From Neodidymelliopsis sp. IMI 364377 (taxonomy: Eukaryota > Ascomycota > Dothideomycetes > Pleosporales > Didymellaceae), in NCBI GenBank assembly GCA_027946375.1, contig JAPEUT010000090.1, positions 1-64,000 on the forward strand: 64,000 bases of DNA. Reading direction: 5' to 3'. Of the stretch, positions 54,735 to 64,000 are shown piece by piece; position 1 is the first letter of the stretch; each line of letters starts with the position of its first letter. The translations under genes were made by a program, and so were the position numbers. Below the pieces are notes generated by a model, which was given only the letters and a program-made list of their open reading frames with translations, was not told the origin of the DNA and did not search any database.

Positions 54735-55565
54735 TCATCTACCTCCTTCGTGCTCTTCTTGGGTGGTAGATAGAGAACTTGATCCGACGAGGTGGTGTAA
54801 TTCTGCCACGTTTGTATGATCAACCATATTCTGCATCCGGTACATATACTCGCAATGTCCATCTGGTACGCATTAGTTATCGTCGTGACTTCAATAGTGG
54901 TACTTGAACCTGTTTACCTGCTGCAAGAATCATTTCTCCACCATTCAAGCTCTTGGGTCCAATGTAAGCAGTATGTTGAAGGTTGCCCAAGGCGCCCTTG
55001 ATTCCACCGAAAATTCTGCTCATCGCACTACCTGCATTCTGCATGTAATCTCTTGACTCTTCTCCGCCGCTCTGTTCTTTGAGGGCGGATTTGAATTTGA
55101 GTACTTTATGAAGTCGGCATGTTGGGTCAGTGTATATTGGGTAAGCAGAGGTGGTAGTGCTAGCATAAGTGTCGATGGGTTGGTATGACCCGTTGCCAAT
55201 GATGATGACTAGTCATAGTCAGACTAAATCGCTGGTGTTTAAACATGATCTAGCTTACTTTGAGTGTTGGAGGGCAGTCTTGAAGGTGGAATATCTTCGC
55301 TGATGGCGCGTACGTATGCTTGGCAGTTCAGGCACCCTTTTCGAATTAGCGAATGCTATGCGTGTGGGTTGAACACTGAGACTGACATACAAAATTGCCT
55401 GGTGAATATCAAAACGCTTCGTTTGCCCTTGGTCAATTCGCCAAGTGCAGACTTGTCGCCAAACCGATCAAATACCTCAATCTCAAGCGCCTCTGCAAGC
55501 TCATCAGAGGAAGGCAAGGTACGAGCGTCTGCAGAACCGGCAGTCGCAGTTGCCGTTGATGCCAT
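54735..55565 (-). CDS. AhpC/TSA-type thioredoxin-fold (peroxiredoxin-like 2) protein, four exons
   Basis: Exons 55565-55391, 55336-55259, 55208-54918 and 54862-54735, with introns of 54, 50 and 55 bp, all GT-AG and in phase, give 223 residues. No single frame exceeds about 100 codons, so the gene is easy to miss. It reads EALEIEVFDRFGDKSALGEL, then RSVLIFTRQF, WCLNCQAYV (CXXC), then VIIIGNGSYQPIDTY, YPIYTDPTCRLHKVLKF, NGGEMILAADGHCEYMYRM and NMVDHTNVAEL. This order matches fungal AhpC/TSA-like proteins related to peroxiredoxin-like 2, which reduce peroxides or act as disulphide reductants. The usual RHF is RQF here. No signal peptide. It is convergent with cyanide hydratase, 198 bp between stop codons. 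Confidence 0.85.
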
Positions 55566-58110
55566 CGTACCCTCTATGTCGAAAAGACTCGGCAGAATTC
55601 GTCAGGCACCCTGTGAAGAATGCTTTGGCATTGAGAAATGAAGTAAGTGGTTGGCCTTGCAATGAAGTCGCCAAGTGAACTACCCCGCCGTGCCCCGCTA
55701 TTAAGAGACTAGCGGGATACCTCAAGCACACAGAAGTTCTTGTTCATTGCCTGACTTCCGCCTTAATTAGGTAACATCACTCACCATCGAATTGCAGATA
55801 GAGACTGAAAGAGATTTCTCAGATTCAGCTTCTCCAATTTAACCAGAGCAAGACACTGCATTCATTTATGACGCCACGTCCGCCAATTAGGCTCAACAAT
55901 ACTCAATCTAAAGCATGACCCGCTGTATGCTGATGACAAGTCTCAATCGAAGTATTTGAGACTGCGAACATTATACCGGAGAGCACCATAGTATTACACG
56001 ATAGAACACAAATCAAAGACAGAAATTGTGGATTCTAGGGAACAGCTTGTTGATGGGATAGATAGGGCTACTTTTCTCTACTCCGCCCACACTGCCTTTC
56101 CAATGACGCAACCGCTCATGAATGTATTTACAAGAAAGGAGCCCAGAAGGTTGTAAGAAGCTATGACATTATTGAAGAGAGACCGACACACGGTACCGTA
56201 ATCCGTCGTACGTTTCAGCTGCTTGTGAGTCACGTGATTGCCATTTTCACATCCAGAGTATTCTGATCTTATTGCATGTTGGCTTCGCCATAACAAAGTT
56301 CCTGTGATACCACTCTCCTGCCGACAATCGATCTACTGATTATACCTCCTCAGGGTCACAGCACATGTTGGCGGATGTTCCGATGAGATAATCGTGAGAT
56401 ACATTCACGCTCTTCGCATATCTGTGATGTTCAGCCAATCCGAGATCATGACTTACGCTGCACAGCGCTTGCCAGACCCTGTTATCACAAAACTCATGTT
56501 GATTAACACACCACGGATGGCAGACTAAACCGTACGAGGACAACTACCATCGTCCCATGTTTTTCACAATTTTGGGACCTTATAGAAGTGACTCTAGAAA
56601 CTGATGCACCTTGTGAGTCTCTGTTCAGGATGATCCTGCACGTACCATTAGAGACCATGAACTTCGTTCGCCTTTTTGGATAGTCATGCAGTGCCCAACC
56701 CGTAAAACGGAAATTTGAGACGTGATTTTTTATTGTATCTTCCAGACAGAAATCTGACTGGTTTCCATCCACAGACAGCCGGAGACTATCCTGAAGAATG
56801 TAGTTCTAATCAGTCAAGAGTCATAGAAGTCTTGTTCTGCAATTAATCTAGGTGTAGGTGTCCTGCGACCATAGCCACCGCATTTGAGTTCAGTTGCGGC
56901 CATTTCTTCATCTAAACCCAAGCTCAGTAACAATACCATAACATCACGGCTCATATTTTTCCGCTCCCATCGCCTTTTGCACCTTCCACAACACTCTTAG
57001 CGAATACTTTAGCTAGTTCGGGGCAGCTTCCTCTTTAGGTAATCAGGCTGTAAGCGTCTAGTTGCAAGAGCCGACCGACGAGAGCGAAGCAATTCGATCG
57101 AAATGCTAAGACACCCCAAGCCTTGTCAAGAAGCACGCCATGCCCACATGCACTACAGGTTGCTTGTGCTCCGAGTATTCGATGTCGTCTTATCGCGGGT
57201 ACGGAAGCTGGACCCCTGGCGACTATGCCGATTTGGAAGGTTGATTACCATTCGCCTCATCTTATCGGTAGATTTAATCTATTTTATCATGTGGTCTTGT
57301 GAGCGGAGTGAGATCCGATTCATTTGAATTCACTAGTGACATGAGCCTTACTTTTGTACTTCGACCTGTTGAAGAGTTGCGCACCTGGCGGTGCGCTACA
57401 ATAGCACAGCTGGGACCAAGTGTGGAAGGTCTCTAGTCAGCCCCTGTCCTTGCACACAACAGCTCTTCCAGTAAAACAGCGCAATACAACTCTGCGCATG
57501 TTGCAATTCAAGCCACTCTAGTTCGACCTAATTACATTGAGACTCAGGCATAAGCTTCTCAGGCTTCACAACGTGCTTTCTAACCCTAAACCATAATTTC
57601 GAACTACTATAGAAATCCTCATCGCCTCTGAAAAGTACCACAGTCATCTCGCGTTTAGAGAGGCGTTCGGCGAGCCATCAGTTTTGTGTATGTGACCGAT
57701 CTGTGGATCCATCCCATGACTTCAGCTAGTGTAGACTAGTCTGAATTGTAGCTTTGTAATTACCGATTGGGCAAGTGGTATCGGCCAGTGTGCCCCCCAG
57801 CAATTCCACGACTTTTGAAGAGCCTGGCATGCTAATTTGACTACACCGGGGGACTTGCAAAAGAGGAAGTTGTTAACTGAGGACCTACATGCTCTGAGTG
57901 CTTGAGGTTACGAGGACGACTGCCAAGAAAGCTTACAATCTGTACAATCAAAGCCAAGAATCGCAATAGGAAGTTCACATTGACTACCTCTTGCACTCTC
58001 TGTCTCCTGTATCCAAAGATGTGGTCGATTCAAGTATAAAACCGCTTTTGTAGACGCCAGTTTGTTCTCCCTACCAAGCAAAGCTTGAGAACAGTTGGTT
58101 CAGTCCTCAC
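55566..58110. other. 2.5-kb gene-free region
   Basis: AT-rich on average, with short frames only. A minus frame of 89 codons at 56503-56772 (MDGNQSDFCLEDTIK) is the best candidate but has no motif. No repeat recognised. Ends in the fungalysin promoter. Confidence 0.4.
58035..58040 (+). promoter_or_regulatory. TATA box of the fungalysin gene
   Basis: TATAAA 71 bp before the start codon, in a suitable position for a regulated secreted protease gene. Confidence 0.5.
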
Positions 58111-60174
58111 ATGCTCAACATGTACGCTTTTTTGGTAGCCAGCCTTCTTCCGTTCGCCCATGTTGGGGCCCACCCCACGGTACACGACAACAGCCTCGTT
58201 GCACGAAGTGTCGACCTCAACGCCTTTCGACTCAAAGCCACTTCCGAGTACGTCAATGCCTCGGTTGCTGAGACTCCTCCCAGCGTGCGTCTTAGAAGGC
58301 GAGAGGACTATGTTGAGACAGCTACCGAGCTGGTGAAGTCCATCGTGAACGGAGCCACCTTCCGAGTTGTTCAAGATCATTATGTTGGTACAAATGGAAT
58401 TGCCCATGTCAACTTCAAACAAACAGCCCACGATATCGACATTGATAATGCCGACTTCCACGTCAATGTCAGTATCCAGATCTTCTCTCTAACAGCTCTT
58501 TGCTGATGTTCATAGGTTGCTAAAGATGGATCCATCTTTTCCTACGGAAACTCATTCTTCACGGGTAAAATTCCTGCAAATCCGCTTACGAAGCGTGGCT
58601 TTTCCAATCCAGTGGATGCATTGAAGACCGCTACAAACATACTCCAGCTTCCTGTCAAGGCTCAACAAGCTTCCGCTGTGACTGCTGAAGGCAAGGAAAC
58701 ATTCACCCTCAAGAACACCTCTGGCGCAGTCAAAGATCCAGAAGCTAAGCTCATGTATCTCGTTAAAGCCGATGGATCTCTAGCCCTCACCTGGCGAGTT
58801 GAGACTGATATCATGAGCAACTGGCTGCTGACCTACGTTGACGCTGCATCAAACGCCGAGATTCACGGTGTTGTAGATTACTCAGCAGACGCTGTCTACC
58901 AAGTCTAGTAAGATTTTTGTAAACTCGAAGATAAACTCGCGCTAACTCGGTATAGTCCTTGGGGACTGAACGACCCAACGGAAGGGTCTCGCGTTTTGGT
59001 CAGCAATCCATGGGACACAAAGGCTTCCGAGTTCACTTGGCAAAGCACTGGAACCGACACTTACACTGTGACCCGTGGAAACAACGCTATCGCTCAAACT
59101 AACCCAAGCGGAGGGAACAACTATCTCAATAATGCTCGCCCCTCGAGCCCCACCTCCAACTTCAGCTACCCTTACACAGCCTCAATGACCCCGCCTTCAA
59201 CCTACGCCAACGCATCCGTCACCCAGCTGTTCTACACAGTCAACACATATCACGATCTGCTATACACTCTCGGCTTTACGGAGAAAGCTGGAAATTTTGA
59301 GATCAACAACAACGGCCAAGGAGGAACTGGTAATGACTACGCTATCGTGAATGCTCAAGATGGCTCTGGAACAAACAACGCTAACTTCGCCACTCCTCCT
59401 GATGGCCAGCCCGGTCGCATGAGAATGTTTTTGTGGACTCAGTCTACCCCTTACCGTGACTGCACCTTCGAGGCTGGTGTTGTTATCCATGAGTACACAC
59501 ATGGTCTCTCTAACCGTCTTACTGGCGGCCCTGCTAACTCCAACTGTCTTAACGCTCTTGAAGCTGGCGGTATGGGCGAGGGTTGGGGAGATTTCATGGC
59601 TACTGCGATTCGCTTGAAGCCTGCCGACACCCGCACCAAGAATTATCCTATGGGCGCATGGGTTTACAATAACCCCGTGGGTCTTCGCTCGTACCTCTAC
59701 TCTACCTCATTGACAACGAACCCACTCACATACACTTCGTTGAACAAGCTGAACGAAGTGCATGCCATCGGGGAAGCTTGGGCCAACATGCTCTACGAAG
59801 TGATGTGGAACTTGATCGACAAGCACGGGAAGAACGATGCGCCGAAACCTACTTTCAATGCTGCTGGTGTACCCACGGACGGCAAATATCTCGCCATGAA
59901 ACTTGTCATTGATGCAATGGCTTTGTAAGTTCACTCAACCTCTCAACTGAATACTGGTTTTATCGATAATTCCTAACACTCACATCTCAGGCAACCATGT
60001 AACCCCACCTTTGTCCAAGCACGTGATGCCATCTTGGATGCCGATACCGCGCTTACAGGTGGTGCCAACAAGTGCGAGATCTGGAGAGCTTTCGCCAAAA
60101 GAGGTCTCGGAACAGGCGCTAAGTACAGTGCTTCTGCCCGAACAGGTAGCACAGTATTGCCCAGCGGCTGTTGA
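58111..60174 (+). CDS. Fungalysin, secreted metalloprotease (peptidase M36)
   Basis: Four exons, 58111-58467, 58516-58907, 58956-59924 and 59991-60174, with introns of 48, 48 and 66 bp, give 633 residues, normal for the family. The signal peptide is MLNMYAFLVASLLPFAHVGA. A propeptide follows (FTP domain, TFRVVQDHYVGTNGIAHVNF), then the mature enzyme from about residue 245. The zinc site is VVIHEYTHGLSNR with the third ligand Glu in GGMGEGWGDF. NTYHDLLYTLGF and the C-terminal NPTFVQARDAILDAD are further marks. The last exon restores QPCNPTF and ends in GSTVLPSGC. Fungalysins degrade extracellular protein and in plant pathogens can cut host chitinases. All catalytic residues are intact. Confidence 0.93.
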
Positions 60175-60355
60175 TTTGTATCACGGTACGAAGAGATATG
60201 AAAGAACTATAAGTGCTGAAGTCCATATTTCGGGATGTAACTAGCAGTATATAAGTGGATAGTTCTATTCACAAATCAATGCTAGTTACTTGGTACCAGT
60301 AGTTGCTCTCAGTTCCCACTTAGTATACTTTAGTCTTTTTGTGCGATGAGGCTCT

Positions 60356-61642
60356 TTACACTACAGAGACAGGAAGACTTGGATGACCTGGTGCAGCTGG
60401 GCTTCTGTTCAGTGTTGAGAGACCGTAGTTAATCGCCGCGGCGATGCCCTGGTTGTTTTTCTCTAAAAACATGAAGTGCGCATTGCCCTTGATACCGATG
60501 TCTGCAAGTTTGATCCATTGATAATTGGTAAGGCCCATTTGCTTGAAGTACTCGACGAAGCAGTGGTCGTACGTGATATGGGGGCTGGCCTCGCCTGTAA
60601 TCATGATATAAGGCACCTTGCCAAGCTGGGTGAGCTTATGGATGGTACCTGTTTGGAGAATGCAGGAGCGCTTGGCCGGGTCGTCTGGTCCAACCTCAGC
60701 GGTAGTGATGGTCGAGCAGTTTGTTACTGGTGGATCGAACTGCAGCGGTGTGTATGTGAGACCACAAGGCCGAGCAGCTGTACGACCAACCCCAGCAACG
60801 GTGGTGTTTCCGATCAGGGAAGTAAATGGGATGTTGCCAGGCTCAATGTTGATATTTGCACGCAATAAATCAGGGCATGCGTCTGACCAGATGGCTGTAT
60901 AGGTGCAACCAGCAGAATGACAAACTGTGTATGACTGGCCAATCATGCTGAGAAGCTGGCATCCAGATGTGCGCATAGTGTTCTCCACGTTCACGTTGGA
61001 TGAAGAAATAGGAACGTTGGCGGCACTAAAAGCGTCAAAGACGAGATCTCCACGAGATCCATTGCCAGGCCACTGTGTATGTAAGTTTGCCTGTGGGTAC
61101 TGATCGACGTCTTCCGGAGCTGTGAAGCCTTGCTCATTGATGGCGTCTGTGGATCCAATACGTAGAGGGTACTTGGAGAGAAGCTGCTGGCCACTTCGGC
61201 CGTTGGCAGCGATATCAACAATGTAGACCTGGTAGCCTTGATCAAGGTAGTAAGAAGCCCAGCCTTTGCGATTGTCGGGCGTATTCAGCCATTCCGCGCC
61301 TGTGTTGACACCCGCCGAGACGAAAACCATTGGGTAAGGTTTGTTGACCTTTTTTGCGGGCGTCATCTTTTCGACATAGAGTTGGTCGCTCCACATCTGC
61401 TGACCTGGGATGCCCGAGTCGACATAGCCTCCACCGATGTAGAAAAAGTCACGCTGGTACGCAGATTCCTGGCTGCTACATTTCGGGCTGATGCCTTTGA
61501 CACCAGTGCAATCGCCTGTTGGTAAATTTGATGGATCGCCATTTGGGGAAGTGAGGCCTACGAGGTTCACGTCATCTTGTGCTGAAGTGATGAAGGACAA
61601 TGCTCCCAACAGCAGACCCGAGAAAATGATACGTGAACACAT
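60356..61642 (-). CDS. Secreted alpha/beta-hydrolase (esterase-like)
   Basis: A single exon of 428 residues. I start at ATG 61642 because it opens a signal peptide (MCSRIIFSGLLLGALSFITSAQ); an in-frame ATG at 61831 would bury it behind 63 residues. The order is RDFFYIGGGYVDSG, then QLYVEKMTPAKKVN, PYPMVFVSAGVNTGAEW, YQVYIVDIAANGRSG, the nucleophile elbow TVCHSAGCTYT with the catalytic Ser, NIEPGNIPF, and the histidine in GNAHFMFLEKNN. The GGGY plus AG layout recalls bacterial secreted hydrolases of unknown substrate. Many Cys suggest disulphides. It is tail to tail with the fungalysin gene, with about 180 bp between stops. Confidence 0.8.
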   Translation of the reverse strand: MCSRIIFSGLLLGALSFITSAQDDVNLVGLTSPNGDPSNLPTGDCTGVKGISPKCSSQESAYQRDFFYIGGGYVDSGIPGQQMWSDQLYVEKMTPAKKVNKPYPMVFVSAGVNTGAEWLNTPDNRKGWASYYLDQGYQVYIVDIAANGRSGQQLLSKYPLRIGSTDAINEQGFTAPEDVDQYPQANLHTQWPGNGSRGDLVFDAFSAANVPISSSNVNVENTMRTSGCQLLSMIGQSYTVCHSAGCTYTAIWSDACPDLLRANINIEPGNIPFTSLIGNTTVAGVGRTAARPCGLTYTPLQFDPPVTNCSTITTAEVGPDDPAKRSCILQTGTIHKLTQLGKVPYIMITGEASPHITYDHCFVEYFKQMGLTNYQWIKLADIGIKGNAHFMFLEKNNQGIAAAINYGLSTLNRSPAAPGHPSLPVSVV

Positions 61643-62527
61643 GGCCAGCACGAGGATGACTGGAATGAAGTGACCACTAAGCAGCAAGAAAAGAGGGAAG
61701 TTGGCTACTGATAGAATGGCTGATAAAAGAAGGGGTTGAAAAGTTTGCGTCTGGAATCTTTCATTCTCGTAATCTCTGCATAACCTTGTATGCGATCCTG
61801 GAAAGGGTCTGCGCGGCTCGGCGGCCTGCATCCACTTCGAGCTTGAAGGATGCGCTGCGAAGTAGGACTAGTCCATAGTTAGCGGACATTAGTTACTGTA
61901 AACGGCCTAGTGCACCGGCTTCATGCTGCCTTGCCAATCATCCAGTCCCTGGAGTATTTCGACGTTCCCTCAGATCTAACGGTCTATGTACGCTCCTATA
62001 TAGCGTCTGCACGAATCTGTGGGCCGAGTTAGTCTCGCAAAGGAAGGGTTATGGGTTACGGCACGGCACGTCAAGGCTAAATGACATTTTATCTATAACT
62101 TAAATCTGTCTCTAAATGATATCACATTCTTTACATAATCTTAAATAAGAGTATGTAGCATCAAACAAGGTGATATTAAGAGTGTATAAGTTCGATGGCT
62201 TGATATAGATAGGGGAATCCCTCTACTTATACTTCAGTGAACTGTGATCATGTGACTTATTCCTTCACAATCTTCTACATACGGATCTTCTATATGTTGT
62301 ATAACACATCTACATCAAGCTGACTAGAATATTATCTGTCTATACTAGCCCATTTTTTACATGTACCTGTTTTGCAGACTTTATATACAATACTCCATCT
62401 AAAGAATTGTCTTTGTATTCTAAATAGCCTCTTTAGATTTCAACTTCGACATGTTTTGTTTTCTGTTTCAAAAAACTTGTTCAGTTCACGACCAAAGTCC
62501 GTAACAACTCCCGCATGGCAGACTTAT
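61643..62527. other. AT-rich gene-free stretch
   Basis: 885 bp, very AT-rich from 62070 to 62480 with many TA steps and the repeat copy B. No coding content. It holds the promoter of the alpha/beta-hydrolase at its left end. Confidence 0.45.
62218..62274 (+). repeat. Diverged dispersed repeat, copy B
   Basis: Pairs with the stretch at about 46137-46192: ctacttatacttcagtgaac and gtgacttattccttcaca against ctacttatgcttccatgaac and gtgacctattccttccca. C/T differences dominate, as expected after repeat-induced point mutation. Confidence 0.4.
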
Positions 62528-64000
62528 TTATTGCCTTGGTGGAATTACGGGGAGAAGCAACCAGCTACTGTCGCCTCCAACATGAATTTCGTTCGTTCCA
62601 TCCAGAATCTCTGTCTTTCGGTCCTTTGCATGATCGTGGGAAAATTTGCCCACGCCTTGAGTATCGTGTCCGGCGATTTCAAACACCAGCGTCTCTCCCT
62701 CCTCTAGCACGACATTGGTCGGCCAAACCTCTACGTCAACTTCGTACACCTCACCAACCTTCACTTCTTGCACGTCTGAGGCGCGATAGTTTCTGTATGG
62801 CAAGTATGGACGGTGAAGTGAGTTTGAAGGATCCGTTTGACGCAATGACACACGCTGCCAACCTTTAACGAGCGGAACAGGATCACCCATTGTGCCCGTG
62901 TAGAAAACCTCTGAACCGTCTTTGGCGAGCTTTCGCAAAGTGAGAAAGAGGTCGATATCCGTGGGAGTTTTTCCGTTCGTACTACTTGCTGAGACGCTCA
63001 AGTGTGCAAGTACGTGGCCAGTCAACTCTAGCGTCGTGGTAGCCGTATAGCTGAACTGCACCGGCTGACCAGCCAAGGCGTCATACGACAACGTCTTCTT
63101 GTTGTTCGTTAAAACTTCTGATAGCTTATTGCTTCCGGTCAAAAAGAACTTGGTGTACTTCGTGTCAGGTATTGGCCAATCAGCCTCACCACGCGACGGA
63201 AAGCCAAGTTCGCGTTCCGGATCATCGACGCCGCAATCTCCCTTTCTCAGGGTTATTTTGACACGTGATTGTTCACCGGTCTTCCAGCCGTCATAATCGT
63301 TGTCTTTGAGGAATGCATCAAAGAATGACTGCTGGAGCTTGGCGGAGTGGTCATAGTAGAAAGGCAAATCGTGCCGACCGACAATGAAATGCAGGAATTT
63401 GTACTGAGAGGAGGCACGCATCCAACCGAGGACATTACCACGGAGGTGGAGAAGGATACCGCCCTAGTTGCAATCGTTAGTCGAATTAGTTTATCAGAGT
63501 GAGATTGCCATACCCAATTCGCTACGCTAAGAAGTGGGACCTCAATATTCTCGACATCAAAGTTGCGACTGGCATAGTAATCTTCATCCAGAAATTGGTG
63601 GTTTGCTGTGTCTTCCATCTGATTTCGTCGGTTGGCGATCAGGGTTGCTTCGTCCAAATCTCCATCCAGAGTATCAAAGCCCCAGTCTCGGGCCGCACGA
63701 CCTGGCTTGCCGTACTGATTCTTATCGACAGCGTTCTCCCACCAAAATTCTAGAGGCAGATGTCAGCTATTGTGGGAGTTTGCAATCAGTGACTGCTCAC
63801 TTATGAATTTATCCGACAGAATACCACCGTGCCTCACACGATCGCGGTAATAATCGCTCATACCCTCCCATGGGATGATGGCCGCTAAGCCTTTCGGCCT
63901 CCTCGCAGCCACCCTCCACTGGGTTCCTGCAAAATAGCTGATACCCAGGAGTCCCACTTTTCCAGATGACCACTCTTGTTCTGCACACCACTCAATTACG
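62528..64000 (-). CDS. CocE/X-Pro dipeptidyl-peptidase-like hydrolase, 5' partial
   Basis: The gene enters from the right edge. Exons in the window are 64000-63801, 63749-63514 and 63463-62528, with introns of 51 and 50 bp; the stop is at 62528. The catalytic Ser lies in LLGISYFAGTQW. After it come DYYRDRVRHGGILSDKFIKFWWENAVDKNQYG, an acid region DTLDGDLDEATL, and VPLLSVANWGGILLHLRG. FIVGRHDLPFYYD probably holds the catalytic His region. The second half is the beta-rich PepX C-terminal domain (FSYTATTTLELTGHVLAHLSV, DIDLFLTLRKL, VFEIAGHDTQGVGKFSHDH). Members hydrolyse esters or X-Pro peptides; substrate unknown. About 456 residues are visible, and the missing N-terminus should be roughly 100-150 residues. 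Confidence 0.88.

Noticed and set aside
1..64000. CRISPR array, tRNA, rRNA or intact transposon
   Set aside because: No regularly spaced direct repeats, no tRNA B-box in a suitable context, no rRNA-like sequence, and no transposase or reverse transcriptase motifs were seen.

Overview
The window is nuclear DNA of a filamentous ascomycete, most likely a Dothideomycete of the order Pleosporales. The gene set supports this: a HET-domain incompatibility gene, a DUF6594 membrane protein, fungalysin, cyanide hydratase, and the core fungal genes COQ3, UTP14 and MRPL27. The genes are compact and most are split by GT-AG introns of 43-68 bp. Genes lie on both strands without operons. I see no rRNA, tRNA, CRISPR array or intact transposon.

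Layout. 0-5 kb holds the 3' part of a PLP-dependent serine/threonine dehydratase, a HET gene broken by an in-frame TAG, COQ3 and MRPL27. 5-11 kb holds UTP14, which shares a 270-bp bidirectional promoter with MRPL27, and a GH81 beta-1,3-glucanase with two in-frame stops. 11.5-26 kb is an accessory-looking block: three neighbouring low-complexity, Myb/SANT-like putative nuclear proteins, then a tandem array of small paralogues sharing a 'GEFEIS' core (two intact spliced genes, one broken copy, one possible relic), then an MDR oxidoreductase and another Myb/SANT-like protein. 26-38 kb holds a peroxisomal (SKL-ending) amadoriase-like oxidase, a DUF6594 protein, an Mtr-type amino-acid permease, a five-exon histidine phosphatase and a fifth Myb/SANT-like protein. 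38-45 kb groups a secreted GH27 alpha-galactosidase, a secreted BBE-like flavin oxidase and an MFS sugar transporter, which could act together in sugar use. 47-55.6 kb holds a secreted type-B carboxylesterase, a small secreted DUF3237 protein, an unknown gene, cyanide hydratase and, convergent with it, a four-exon thioredoxin-fold (AhpC/TSA-like) gene that is missed if single open frames are used. 58-64 kb holds a secreted fungalysin, a secreted alpha/beta hydrolase and a CocE/X-Pro dipeptidyl-peptidase-like hydrolase that runs off the right edge.

Theme: many products are secreted or detoxifying (protease, glycosidase, esterases, cyanide hydratase, oxidases), which suits a plant-associated fungus. 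Gene decay (HET, GH81, one small paralogue) sits beside lineage-specific expansions (Myb/SANT-like and GEFEIS families). The least explained pieces are those two families. All exon limits were derived by hand from reading frame, GT-AG borders and family conservation, and none has been checked against transcripts.
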